A stretch of DNA of 14,119 nucleotides from Clostridia bacterium (GCA_016296675.1 JAEDIV010000064.1:1-14119), one strand, 5' to 3'; counted from the stretch's first letter, positions 1 to 7,592 are shown. The notes: generated from the letters alone by a model not told the origin. Numbers and translations: made by a program.

Positions 1-24
1 AGGATTTCAGGGGATCAGCCCTTC

Positions 25-51
25 CCATCAAAAAAGGTACTTTTTTGATGG
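25..51 (-). terminator. AT-rich hairpin, second of a tandem pair
   Basis: A perfect 11-bp inverted repeat (arms 25-35 and 41-51) encloses a 5-base loop. Its arms contain A6 and T6 runs, so on the minus strand it offers a U-run right after the GC-rich hairpin at 54-85. The pair probably ends the ABC operon. The order is unusual because the U-run sits inside a second stem instead of directly following the first. Confidence 0.45.
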
Positions 52-53
52 CT

Positions 54-85
54 TGAATTCCCGGCGCTAATGCGCCGGGAATTCA
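54..85 (-). terminator. GC-rich hairpin after ABC ATPase gene
   Basis: A perfect 13-bp stem (55-67 with 72-84, extendable by one T-A pair) has a TAAT loop and begins 16 bases after the ATPase stop codon. It is very stable but has no directly adjacent T-run on the minus strand. It may work with the following AT-rich hairpin or protect the mRNA 3' end. Confidence 0.55.
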
Positions 86-100
86 TGTATTGCGTCTGTT

Positions 101-1180
101 TTACAGCATATGCACGCAGCCTTCGCGGAAGGAAAGATACGCCTCGTCTCCGACTTCGTATACCTTGCGTCCGACCGGGCAATAATCAGCCAATTTTACA
201 AGCGTATCGCCGACCATGACATGATAGTTCTGATACGCGCCCATGAAACAGGAAAGCACCACCTTGCACGGAAGCGCGCCGGTGTCTGCCAGAATTGTAG
301 CTTCGGGGCGAAGCACAACTTTGCAGGCTTTTCCGATCGGGAACCGATCAGGATTGGGCACTTTGACTTCGTGACCGGAGATATTCAGGATGCAGTCGTT
401 CTCCTCCAGCCGTACGATGTCGCCGTTTAGGAAGTTGACTTCGCCGATAAAGTCTGCAACAAATTCATCTACCGGATGATGATAGATTTCCTTCGGCGTG
501 CCCATCTGCGCGACCACGCCCTTGTTCATGACGATGATCTTATCGGAAATCGCCATGGCTTCGGCCTGATCGTGGGTGACGTATACGGCGGTGATACCGA
601 GGGTCTGCTGGATGCGGCGGATTTCGGTGCGCATGGAAACGCGCAGCTTGGCGTCGAGGTTTGAAAGCGGCTCGTCAAACAGAAGCACGCTGGGCTCAAC
701 GACCATCGCGCGCGCCAGCGCAACGCGCTGCTGCTGGCCGCCGGAGAGCTGGTTGGTCATGCGGCTTTCCATGCCGGTCAGTTCCACCAGATCCAGAATG
801 CGCTTGATGCGCTCGTTCATTTCCGCCTTAGGAACATTTCGAAGCTTTAAGCCGTAGGCGACGTTGTCATACACATTGTAGTGCGGAAACAGCGCGTAGC
901 TCTGGAAAACCATGGCAGTGTCGCGCTTATTGGGCATAAGCGCGTTGATCGGCTCGTCGCCCAGATAGATTTCGCCGGCATCCGGGCTTTCAAAGCCCGC
1001 GATCATTCGAAGGGTGGTCGTCTTTCCGCAGCCGGACGGGCCCAGAAGCGTTACAAAGCTGCCCGCTTCGATTTCGAGGGATACGTCGTTGACCGCGTAA
1101 AACTGCTTCCTTGTTTTGGGGTCCAGATAAATCTTGGAGATATGATCGAGACGAACCCCTTTCTTTTCCTTTGCACTCAC
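101..1180 (-). CDS. ABC transporter ATP-binding protein (FbpC/PotA-like)
   Basis: This is the nucleotide-binding subunit of an importer, and should power the permease encoded just upstream. Numbering from the GTG at 1180 gives 359 residues. Seen: Walker A GPSGCGKT at 47-54, Q-loop Gln near 93, signature LSGGQ at 145-149, Walker B LLFDEP at 166-171 and the switch His near 203. A C-terminal region of about 100 residues fits the TOBE-type domain of the ferric-ion, spermidine and sugar ATPase group. An alternative GTG at 1189 would overlap the permease stop by 8 bases, but the AAGGAG at 1191-1196 lies only one base from it. The same AAGGAG is 10 bases from the GTG at 1180, so I prefer 1180. It is the last gene of a minus-strand operon. 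The fold is certain; the substrate is not determined by this subunit. Confidence 0.93.
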   Translation of the reverse strand: MSAKEKKGVRLDHISKIYLDPKTRKQFYAVNDVSLEIEAGSFVTLLGPSGCGKTTTLRMIAGFESPDAGEIYLGDEPINALMPNKRDTAMVFQSYALFPHYNVYDNVAYGLKLRNVPKAEMNERIKRILDLVELTGMESRMTNQLSGGQQQRVALARAMVVEPSVLLFDEPLSNLDAKLRVSMRTEIRRIQQTLGITAVYVTHDQAEAMAISDKIIVMNKGVVAQMGTPKEIYHHPVDEFVADFIGEVNFLNGDIVRLEENDCILNISGHEVKVPNPDRFPIGKACKVVLRPEATILADTGALPCKVVLSCFMGAYQNYHVMVGDTLVKLADYCPVGRKVYEVGDEAYLSFREGCVHML

Positions 1181-1181
1181 C

Positions 1182-3131
1182 TTAATCACTCTCCTTCAAG
1201 CTTACGTTTTTGGACGTGCCCATAAATTTGATCACCATGTTCATAAGAACAATTGCGGCATAGACAATGGCGATCAGAATCGTTGCATAGGCGCACGCGA
1301 CGCCGTATGCGCCCTTCTCGGCAAATTCATTGATGCGGCAGGTAATGAGCAGATATCTGGGCGTTACAAGCAGAATAATAGCGCTTATAGCAGTAATGGA
1401 GCGAACAAACGTCGTGACAAGGCCCGACAGGAAAGATTCCTTGATCAAGGGAAGCGTTACGCTTGTAAACACCTTAATGCTGCCTGCGCCAAGATCGTAA
1501 GCGGATTCTTCGATGGATTTATCAATCTGGCGAAGCGCGGAAATACCGCTTCTCGTTCCAACGGGGAGCGAACGCACGACAAAGACGATAACAAGAATCA
1601 AACCCGATCCATAGATTCCTTTCAGTATGCCCGAACGGAATACGCCCTGCGCAAAGCCTCTGATAAAGCCAACGCCCAGAACCGTTCCGGGAACAGCCAT
1701 GGCGAGCATGGATACAAACTCGATCATACTCTTTCCGCGGAATTTCTTTTTGACAACCAGATAAGAAATGATCATTGAAAGAAGCGCAGTGACGGGCGCT
1801 GAAATCAGGGACAGGACAAACGAATCCTTGAACGCCTTGAATCCGTCATCTCTGAACAGCTGCTGGAACCATTTCAGGCTGAGACTGTAATCTCTTCCCC
1901 AGAGCTTGAAAAGCGCGCCGAAGGGAATGGCAATATACATGAGAATGACGAAAGCGGAAATGGCGGAGCAAAGAATCGTCAGCGGCACACGCACGGACGT
2001 ATCCGTAATCGGAACGCGCGCGCGGCTGGCCTTTCCGGTAAGCGTCGCCGCCGTTTTGCCTTCAAGATAGTATTTCTGTATAAGGAACAGAACCAGCGTA
2101 ATTGCAAGGAGCACAACCGCCATGGCCGCAGCGCCGGTTGTGTCGTAGCTTCCGCCGGTGATTCTTAGGTATATGGTCGTCGCCAGCGTGTCATAGCTTC
2201 CGCCGATCATCATGGGGTTGGCAAAGTCGGCAACCGACTCGATGAACGTAACCAGAAACGCATTGCCCAGGCCCGGAAGCATAAGCGACAGCGTTACCGT
2301 CGTAAAGACCTTCCAGCGGCTTGCGCCCATGTCGCGCGCAGCCTCCTCCATCGACGGATCGATGTTTTTAAGAAGCCCTTTGAGCATCATGTAGCAGACC
2401 GGGAAGAACGTAAGAATCTGAACAATCGCGATGCCCTTGAGTCCATATACGTCGCTGTCGTAGATTTTCAGGATTTCGCGGGTAATGATGCCGCCGCGTC
2501 CAAACAGAAGAATCATCGAAAGCGACAAAACAAACGGCGGGGATACGACGGGAAGCGTCGAAACCACGTCGAACATCTTTTTGATGGCGCGCGATTTGAC
2601 AGATACATAGCAGTCGACATACGCAAACAGAAGGCCGACCACCACTGCACCCAGAGATGTAATAAAACCGAGCTTCAGGGTATTGAAAAACGCATTTCTG
2701 AACGTGTAGTCGCCAAAAATCCTCGGAAACGCCGCGCCCGTCCAGTAGTCGTTTTCCACTTTAACATATGCCTTTTCGGGATTGATCGTATCGCCGTCGC
2801 GGATCACCCGCCCGTTTTTCACAAACAGACTTCCGTAGGCAGCTGTAAGATCCTTAAGCGCAATCGTGTTTTCCTTGTTTTTGCTGTCCAGAACAGTCAC
2901 GCTTCTGTTGTCGCCTTCACCCTGATACTCGATGTCCGCATCTCCATTCAATACATCCTGAAGAAGCAGCATATTGGTTTCCTGCACATGCACGCTGTCC
3001 ATCAGAAGCATTGCCAGCGGATACAATATGAAAAGCGCAAGCAGCACCGAAAGCAGGATAATGGTCGTGACCATTGCAGGATCAGCGAAGAATTTTTTTC
3101 GTTCCAGCGCTGCACCCTGTCTTGTTTTCAC
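1182..3131 (-). CDS. ABC transporter permease, fused two-domain (FbpB/ThiP-like)
   Basis: This integral membrane channel subunit has 649 residues and carries two permease domains in one chain. Each domain has an EAA-type coupling loop that docks the ATPase: EEAARDMGASRWKVF from about 262, and EESAYDLGAGSIKVF from about 541. Roughly a dozen hydrophobic segments are visible, the first at about 21-45. Between that segment and the next (about 145-170) lies a polar stretch of some 90 residues, rich in Asp, Asn and Lys, predicted to be outside the membrane; family members I recall are usually shorter. The start codon is GTG at 3131. It directly follows an in-frame TAA, with GGAAGG at 3143-3148 as a rather distant ribosome site, and the next in-frame ATG (3074) has no such site. 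It sits between the binding-protein and ATPase genes and its stop almost touches the ATPase start. Confidence 0.92.
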   Translation of the reverse strand: MKTRQGAALERKKFFADPAMVTTIILLSVLLALFILYPLAMLLMDSVHVQETNMLLLQDVLNGDADIEYQGEGDNRSVTVLDSKNKENTIALKDLTAAYGSLFVKNGRVIRDGDTINPEKAYVKVENDYWTGAAFPRIFGDYTFRNAFFNTLKLGFITSLGAVVVGLLFAYVDCYVSVKSRAIKKMFDVVSTLPVVSPPFVLSLSMILLFGRGGIITREILKIYDSDVYGLKGIAIVQILTFFPVCYMMLKGLLKNIDPSMEEAARDMGASRWKVFTTVTLSLMLPGLGNAFLVTFIESVADFANPMMIGGSYDTLATTIYLRITGGSYDTTGAAAMAVVLLAITLVLFLIQKYYLEGKTAATLTGKASRARVPITDTSVRVPLTILCSAISAFVILMYIAIPFGALFKLWGRDYSLSLKWFQQLFRDDGFKAFKDSFVLSLISAPVTALLSMIISYLVVKKKFRGKSMIEFVSMLAMAVPGTVLGVGFIRGFAQGVFRSGILKGIYGSGLILVIVFVVRSLPVGTRSGISALRQIDKSIEESAYDLGAGSIKVFTSVTLPLIKESFLSGLVTTFVRSITAISAIILLVTPRYLLITCRINEFAEKGAYGVACAYATILIAIVYAAIVLMNMVIKFMGTSKNVSLKESD

Positions 3132-3160
3132 TTATCTTCACACCTTCCGTAAATGAAAGA

Positions 3161-3186
3161 AGGGATGGGATATTTCACCCATCCCT
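3161..3186 (-). promoter_or_regulatory. intercistronic hairpin between binding protein and permease
   Basis: A 9-bp perfect stem (3161-3169 with 3178-3186) lies 15 bases after the binding-protein stop and before the permease start. On the minus strand it is followed by TCTTTCATTT, which is a poor terminator tail. Such hairpins commonly stabilise the upstream message or partly terminate, so that binding protein exceeds membrane subunits. That role is inferred here. Confidence 0.55.
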
Positions 3187-3200
3187 CTTGATCAAAAGGA

Positions 3201-4274
3201 TTATTCGGTCTTGAAGCGGCTGTCCGCAGCAGCGCCGAGCGCATCGAAGAAGTCAGCAACATAGGTCGTGGTGTTGATCTTGGCATCTTCGAAGTCATAG
3301 TCGATAACGTTGTTGGGATCAAGTCCAAAGGGCTCAACCGCGGTGGGCTGCTTGGCGGAATTGAGAACGAGGAACTGATAGCTTTCTGCGTCGTCAGCCA
3401 GTTCAACGCACTCGGGAGACAGCGCGTACTCAATCCAGAGCTTCGCAGCATTGGGATGCTCGCAGCCTTCGAAGATGGCAGTGGCGCCGATTTCAAAGCT
3501 GGTGCCTTCCTCGGGGATTACAAGAGAAATGTTGTCATAGCCGGAGAGGATCTGGGTGATGCCGTCATGCAGGAAGCCAATGCCGATGACGCATTCGCCG
3601 ATGCCGACCTTCTTGGAGGGGCCGGAGCCGGACTTGGTGTACTGCTGGATGTTCTTGTCGAGCTCTACGAAGTAGGCCATGGCATCATCGTGGCCCTTGA
3701 GCTGAACCATGGTGTTGATGATCAGCTTCGCAGTGCCTGCGGTGTTGGGGTTGGACATCCAGATGAGGTCCTTGTATTCGGGCTTGAGCAGATCGTTCCA
3801 GCCCTTGGGAGCTTCGAGGCCCAGACGGGTAAGCTCCTCGGAGTTTACCATGAAGCCGAGGATTCCCTTGTAAATGCCGTACCAGTAGCCGTCTGCGTCG
3901 CGGTACATGGGGCTGGCGAGGTCAGCGGCGTTTACCGCTTCGTAAGCCATGAGCAGGCCTTCCTTGGCGCACTCGTTGTAGGGATCGGTCGTGCCGCCGA
4001 ACCATACGTCGCCGGAGGGGTAACCGGCTTCTTCAGTGATCTTGGCCTGAACTTCGCCGGTGGAAAGACGCTGATGGTAGGTCTTGATGCCGTACAGCTC
4101 CTCAAAGTGCTTCGCAGCGGCAGCAAGGTAGGGTTCTTCACAGGAGCCGTAGATGATAAGCTCGCCTTCGGCCTGAGCAGCCTTGATGAGCTCAGGATCG
4201 ATCTCAGCGGTCGCAATGTTTGCAAAACCGAAGATCATTGCCAGAACCAGCAGGACGGAAAGAAGTTTCTTCAT
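3201..4274 (-). CDS. ABC transporter extracellular solute-binding protein
   Basis: This is the solute receptor of the importer: 357 residues from the ATG at 4274, with AAAGGAG about 8 bases upstream. A longer reading frame back to 4340 exists, but it would skip this ribosome site and hide the signal peptide. Residues 1-23 form a typical signal peptide (MKKLL start, hydrophobic core, ATA before E24). No cysteine follows, so it is not an obvious lipoprotein. The mature part begins with a two-lobed binding-protein pattern (GELIIYGSCEEP near 37-48, then a GDVWFGG segment). This resembles the ferric-iron, 2-aminoethylphosphonate and related binding proteins of the SBP_bac_6/AfuA type. I do not see the paired tyrosines that mark classical ferric-binding FbpA, so the ligand is open. 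It is first in the operon with the permease and ATPase. Confidence 0.88.
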   Translation of the reverse strand: MKKLLSVLLVLAMIFGFANIATAEIDPELIKAAQAEGELIIYGSCEEPYLAAAAKHFEELYGIKTYHQRLSTGEVQAKITEEAGYPSGDVWFGGTTDPYNECAKEGLLMAYEAVNAADLASPMYRDADGYWYGIYKGILGFMVNSEELTRLGLEAPKGWNDLLKPEYKDLIWMSNPNTAGTAKLIINTMVQLKGHDDAMAYFVELDKNIQQYTKSGSGPSKKVGIGECVIGIGFLHDGITQILSGYDNISLVIPEEGTSFEIGATAIFEGCEHPNAAKLWIEYALSPECVELADDAESYQFLVLNSAKQPTAVEPFGLDPNNVIDYDFEDAKINTTTYVADFFDALGAAADSRFKTE

Positions 4275-4299
4275 GGTTCTTATCTCCTTTTTTGTTTTT

Positions 4300-4320
4300 C
4301 GCGCAGGATCTCCTTGCGCG
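4300..4320 (-). promoter_or_regulatory. 5' leader hairpin of the ABC operon
   Basis: Arms at 4300-4307 and 4312-4320 form a GC-rich stem with one bulged base in the untranslated leader, about 18 bases downstream of the predicted transcription start. It contains an AGGAGA that mimics a ribosome site; the true site lies free between it and the ATG. It may stabilise the 5' end. No known riboswitch class is recognisable. Confidence 0.35.
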
Positions 4321-4344
4321 TTTGGCATATTGCCGATCAAATAT

Positions 4345-4373
4345 ATTATATTATGGCTTCGTTATTAAGTCAA
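4345..4373 (-). promoter_or_regulatory. sigma-A promoter of the ABC operon
   Basis: On the minus strand, TTGACT (4368-4373) is followed after 17 bases by TATAAT (4345-4350). Transcription should start near 4338, giving a leader of about 64 bases before the binding-protein ATG. This is a strong match placed correctly for the operon. Confidence 0.8.
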
Positions 4374-4486
4374 CCAATATGTAGATATTTTGGAAATTTA
4401 TGGCGTTTGTGAACACGTTTTTGTCTATAACAAAAGCACATCCCGGCAAAGCGCAAGTGCGCATTTAACAGAATGTGCGTTTTCAT

Positions 4487-5329
4487 TCAGTGTTTTTTCG
4501 GCTGATAGCTGATGTCATTTACGGAATACACCGTCATAAACGCCGTCGGGTCGGTCTTTTTCATATACTCCATCAAAAGTCTGTATTCCTGTTTATCAAC
4601 AATCGCAATGATCTCGCGCCGCTTCTCCCCTGTATATGCACCGATGCCTTCATAGATGGTTGCACCGCTGTGGATTTCATGAAGAATATACTCTACAATC
4701 TCCTCATGTTTTTTCGATACAATGCATACCCGCCGCTTGAGATTCATGCCGAAGATAAAGTGGTCCACGATCATGCCGCCGAAATAGGTTCCGATGACGC
4801 TCAGAACCACTGTCGCCTTGTCGAAACAGACCGCTGAGGAAAGCGCGACCAGCATGCCGGATAATCCCATCGCCTTCCCAAGCTCGATATTCATGTATTT
4901 GTTCATGATCTTGGCCACGATATCAAGTCCGCCGGAGGACGCGTTTACCGAAAACAGAAGCGCAAGCCCCACGCCGACAACCAGGATATAGGCGAGCACA
5001 TCCAGAATCGGATCATTGGTAATGGACTTTAAATCCGGAAACACGATCTCATACACGCGCATGACCAACGGCATAAGGATCGTGGAATACACCGTTTTTG
5101 CGCCGAATTCGCGCCCGATCAGCAGAAAGCCGATCAGAAGCAGAAACACATTCATAATCAGCGTGATCACCGATACGGGAATCGGCACGAAGTTTCCGAT
5201 CACCATGGCGAGCGCTGATCCGCTTCCGATTGTGACGTGGCTGGGAAGCATGAAAAAATAAACTGCCGTTGCTACAATGATTGCCCCAACAGTAATTAAA
5301 AGGTATTCCTTTACGATTCTTTTGTTCAT
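4487..5329 (-). CDS. YitT family membrane protein (DUF161 + DUF2179)
   Basis: This 280-residue polytopic membrane protein belongs to the YitT group, widespread in Firmicutes and of undefined biochemical role. The first 200 residues hold about five hydrophobic segments. These include the family-like N-terminal stretch with IGSGSALAMVIG and the NASSGGLDIVAKIM segment, where the glycine-rich turn is typical. The last 70 residues form a soluble DUF2179-like domain (GATIYEGIGAYTGEKRREII). The ATG at 5329 has GGAG at a good distance and is preceded by a near-consensus promoter, so it is probably monocistronic. No strong terminator follows; the next gene downstream, the ABC operon, has its own promoter. 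Confidence 0.93.
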   Translation of the reverse strand: MNKRIVKEYLLITVGAIIVATAVYFFMLPSHVTIGSGSALAMVIGNFVPIPVSVITLIMNVFLLLIGFLLIGREFGAKTVYSTILMPLVMRVYEIVFPDLKSITNDPILDVLAYILVVGVGLALLFSVNASSGGLDIVAKIMNKYMNIELGKAMGLSGMLVALSSAVCFDKATVVLSVIGTYFGGMIVDHFIFGMNLKRRVCIVSKKHEEIVEYILHEIHSGATIYEGIGAYTGEKRREIIAIVDKQEYRLLMEYMKKTDPTAFMTVYSVNDISYQPKKH

Positions 5330-5363
5330 AGACGCTCCTTGTGCATCCTTGTTCTTATAGTAA

Positions 5364-5393
5364 AGTATAGCATACCCTGTCCGCTTATATCAA
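5364..5393 (-). promoter_or_regulatory. promoter of the YitT-family gene
   Basis: Minus-strand TTGATA (5388-5393), an 18-base spacer, then TATACT (5364-5369), about 35 bases before the ATG. Both hexamers match five of six consensus positions. The 120 bases between this promoter and that of the divergent hydrolase (about 5394-5509) show no other clear element. Confidence 0.75.
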
Positions 5394-5509
5394 GAGCGCA
5401 ATTGTATATTTTCCCTCTCCTAAAAGCCGCGTCCGGCTCCCCTTGAACACATGACGACTGTACTTCATGACATCAGTTTGCTCTGCCTCTTTTCCTTTAT
5501 AAAAATTTA

Positions 5510-5518
5510 TGCTATAAT
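5510..5518 (+). promoter_or_regulatory. extended -10 promoter of the GH105-like gene
   Basis: TGC followed by TATAAT (5513-5518) is an extended -10 element. The region 17 bases upstream is pyrimidine-rich and has no recognisable -35, so the extended -10 or an activator may compensate. An overlapping second TATAAT occurs at 5518-5523. The predicted start lies about 30 bases before the hydrolase ATG. Confidence 0.6.
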
Positions 5519-5556
5519 ATAATCAATGATCATCATACACAAGGAGGACGGACACT

Positions 5557-6606
5557 ATGGCAGGCATCGTTTTTGACAAAGCCCGAGTAATGGCTGCGGT
5601 GGATGCAATTGCGGATCAAACCATGCGAATGGATATGATGTGGGATTGGCCCTGCGGCGTTGCATATTACGGAATGTGCGAGATTTCCAGGGTGACGGGC
5701 GACGAGAAATACATCAAAATGGTCAAAAACCGTGTAGACGAATACCTAACTTTAGGTCTGCCCATCTGGACGGTCAACACCTGTTCCATGGGGCATTGCC
5801 TTTTGAGTCTGTATGAAAAATACGGCGAGGAAAAATATAAGGAAATCGCTTTTTCAAAGCTTGACTACCTTACAAACAAAGCCGAACGCTTTGCCGACAA
5901 TGTGCTTCAGCATACCGTTTCCGCCAAGAATGATTTCCCGGAGCAGTGCTGGGCAGACACGCTCATGATGGCCGCCTATTTCATGCTGCGCGCAGGCGTC
6001 ATGTTTGAAAGGCCCGATCTTGTAAACGATGCGCTCAATCAATACTACTGGCACATCGAATATCTTCAGGATAAGAAAACCGGCCTCTGGTATCACGGCT
6101 ACAACAACCTAAGCAAAGATCATATGTCCGGCTTTTTCTGGGGACGCGCAAACGGCTGGGCGGCGTACACCATGTCTCAGGTCGGCCGCGTGCTGCCCGA
6201 ATGCTATCTCTATCCCAAATATATGGACGTCGCCGGTTCTCTCACCGAACAGCTCGCGGCGCTTAAGCTCCTTCAGACCGAAGAGGGACTCTGGCGTACG
6301 ATTCTGGACGACGAAGAAAGCTATGAGGAAATCTCGGCTTCCTGCGCAATCGCCGCCGCAATGACTGCCAAGGGAAATCCTTTGCACCTTAAATACATAA
6401 ACAAATCCGTGGAGGGCATTTTAAATAACATAAGCCCCGAAGGGCGCGTATTGAACGTCTCCGGCGGCACCGCTGTTATGAAGGACCGCGAAGGATACAG
6501 AAACATTCCCCGCCGCTGGACGCAGGGCTGGGGCCAGGGACTGGCGCTGGCATTCTTCGCCAAGGTGCTCGAAGCCGGAACGCGTGATGTGGACGGCGCG
6601 CTGTAA
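5557..6606 (+). CDS. Glycoside hydrolase family 88/105-like protein
   Basis: The probable reaction is removal of unsaturated uronic acid from short oligosaccharides left by pectin or other polysaccharide lyases, by vinyl-ether hydration as in YteR and YesR. The 349 residues match the usual length and the (alpha/alpha)6-barrel pattern of regularly spaced aromatic helices. Visible family signatures are WPCGVAYYG near 31-39, QCWADTLMM near 130-138 with a candidate catalytic Asp at 134, FFWGRANGWAAY near 193-204, and RRWTQGWGQG near the C-terminus. There is no signal peptide, so it acts inside the cell on imported oligosaccharides. AAGGAGG at 5541-5547 fixes the ATG at 5557. It has its own promoter. 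A convergent esterase next door could deacylate related substrates, but no lyase or sugar transporter is adjacent, so the exact glycan is unknown. Confidence 0.9.
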   Translation: MAGIVFDKARVMAAVDAIADQTMRMDMMWDWPCGVAYYGMCEISRVTGDEKYIKMVKNRVDEYLTLGLPIWTVNTCSMGHCLLSLYEKYGEEKYKEIAFSKLDYLTNKAERFADNVLQHTVSAKNDFPEQCWADTLMMAAYFMLRAGVMFERPDLVNDALNQYYWHIEYLQDKKTGLWYHGYNNLSKDHMSGFFWGRANGWAAYTMSQVGRVLPECYLYPKYMDVAGSLTEQLAALKLLQTEEGLWRTILDDEESYEEISASCAIAAAMTAKGNPLHLKYINKSVEGILNNISPEGRVLNVSGGTAVMKDREGYRNIPRRWTQGWGQGLALAFFAKVLEAGTRDVDGAL

Positions 6607-6629
6607 AAACAAAAAACTACATATCTGAA

Positions 6630-6678
6630 CAGAAAAACATGCGCTTTTCCCATTTCGGAGGAAGAGCATGTTTTTCTG
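6630..6678. repeat. inverted repeat 1 between convergent genes
   Basis: Arms 6630-6642 and 6666-6678 are a perfect 13-bp inverted repeat. The 23-base interior can pair partly as well. It begins 23 bases after the GH105-like stop. The right arm includes T5, so it may end plus-strand transcription. It partly overlaps the left arm of inverted repeat 2, so the two stems cannot both form fully in one transcript. Confidence 0.6.
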
Positions 6679-6730
6679 CTAAACAGTTACATTTACTCTT
6701 GTTTTTAAAAAAATGTAACTGTTTTAGCGG
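6676..6730. repeat. inverted repeat 2 between convergent genes
   Basis: Arms 6679-6694 and 6711-6727 match with one bulged base over 16 pairs, and three further pairs (one wobble) extend the stem to 6676 and 6730. The loop is A/T-rich. It lies 43 bases past the esterase stop on the minus strand and probably serves as its terminator or as a two-way transcription barrier. Its size and near-perfection could also indicate a small mobile palindrome. Confidence 0.55.
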
Positions 6731-6772
6731 CATATCTATGAATTTTTGTCTGACACTTCAGCTTCCTGTATC

Positions 6773-7525
6773 TTACAGATTCAGACACTCCATGAATACG
6801 GGAATCTGTTTTTCCCAGGAAACCTCCGAATGATTTCCGTTGGGCACAATCCTGAAAGTTACATTAACGCCTGCTTCCATAAGAAATGTAACCATTTTCA
6901 TAAGTGCATCCTTGCTTTTGGCATGATTTTTCATTTCCTTGCTTCCGTAATCCATATAGATGACGGTGTCCTTCTTAAAATCTGATTTTTTCAGAATATC
7001 CAGAATGTTTTCGGGAGCAATCCAAAGGCTTGGCGAAAGGCAAGCCGCCTTTTGAAAGACGCAGTTATACGCGCAGGCCGCGTAAAGCGCCATGAGTCCG
7101 CCCATGGACGAGCCCGCAATCGCCGTGTGCGCCCGGTCGGAAAGCGTTCTGAACTTATGATCGATGGAAGGCTTGAGGGTATTCACAAGCCAGTCCATAT
7201 ATCTTTCTCCCTTTCCCTCTACCGCTCCAACCGGCGCATATACGAAGTCCACCGGGGAATATTCCTCCAGCCGCTTGTTTCCTTCCGTGTTGCATTCAAC
7301 GGCTGCAATGATCAGTTTTCTTCCTGATTTCAGCATATAGTCGTTCATGCCCCACGACTTTCCGAACGTCGCATCCTCATCGAAAAACACATTGTGCCCG
7401 TCAAACATATATAAAACCGGATATCTGTCCGCGCTTTTTTCATAATCCTCAGGCAAATACACATACAGCCTGCGCTTCTTGTCTCCACTCAGATTGGGAA
7501 TTTCTATTTCACGCTTAATAACCAT
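6773..7525 (-). CDS. Alpha/beta-hydrolase esterase (PF00756-like)
   Basis: This 250-residue serine esterase belongs to the esterase-D/enterochelin-esterase-like family. The nucleophile elbow is GSSMGG with S140. Likely triad partners are D192 in MDYGSKE and H232 in NGNHSEVSWEKQ. Other family marks are YPVLYMFDGHNVFFDE near 35-50 and SPSLWIAPE near 164-172. There is no signal peptide, so it is intracellular. Substrates in this family range from carbohydrate acyl esters to ferric siderophores and cannot be read from the sequence. The ATG at 7525 has only a weak AAGG ribosome site, with a better AAAGGAG some 15 bases further up. A perfect-consensus promoter drives it. It converges on the GH105-like gene, which makes a carbohydrate-ester role attractive but unproven. 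Confidence 0.88.
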   Translation of the reverse strand: MVIKREIEIPNLSGDKKRRLYVYLPEDYEKSADRYPVLYMFDGHNVFFDEDATFGKSWGMNDYMLKSGRKLIIAAVECNTEGNKRLEEYSPVDFVYAPVGAVEGKGERYMDWLVNTLKPSIDHKFRTLSDRAHTAIAGSSMGGLMALYAACAYNCVFQKAACLSPSLWIAPENILDILKKSDFKKDTVIYMDYGSKEMKNHAKSKDALMKMVTFLMEAGVNVTFRIVPNGNHSEVSWEKQIPVFMECLNL

Positions 7526-7557
7526 GCCGATCGCCTTTCTGCTCCTTTGTTTTTTTG

Positions 7558-7586
7558 ATTATAAGGCGAATCTTTCTATCTGTCAA
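7558..7586 (-). promoter_or_regulatory. consensus sigma-A promoter of the esterase gene
   Basis: TTGACA (7581-7586), exactly 17 bases, then TATAAT (7558-7563) on the minus strand: a perfect match in both hexamers and spacing. It lies just after the terminator hairpin of the upstream flavoprotein gene, so the esterase is a separate transcription unit. No operator-like dyad is obvious over it. Confidence 0.9.
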
Positions 7587-7592
7587 ACATAT

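Noticed and set aside
3456..4412. Long plus-strand open frame of 318 codons opposite the binding-protein gene
   Set aside because: It is an antisense shadow: the minus-strand gene has a signal peptide, ribosome site, promoter and recognisable family. The plus frame has low-complexity composition and no start signal.
4450..4480. Hairpins between the YitT-family stop and the ABC promoter that might be a terminator
   Set aside because: One stem pairs better on the plus strand, where no gene needs it. The other has only four GC pairs with a bulge, and no proper U-run on the minus strand.
5448..5480. Imperfect direct repeat CATGACGAC / CATGACATC upstream of the GH105-like promoter
   Set aside because: Only two short, imperfect copies; too weak to call an activator site or repeat array.
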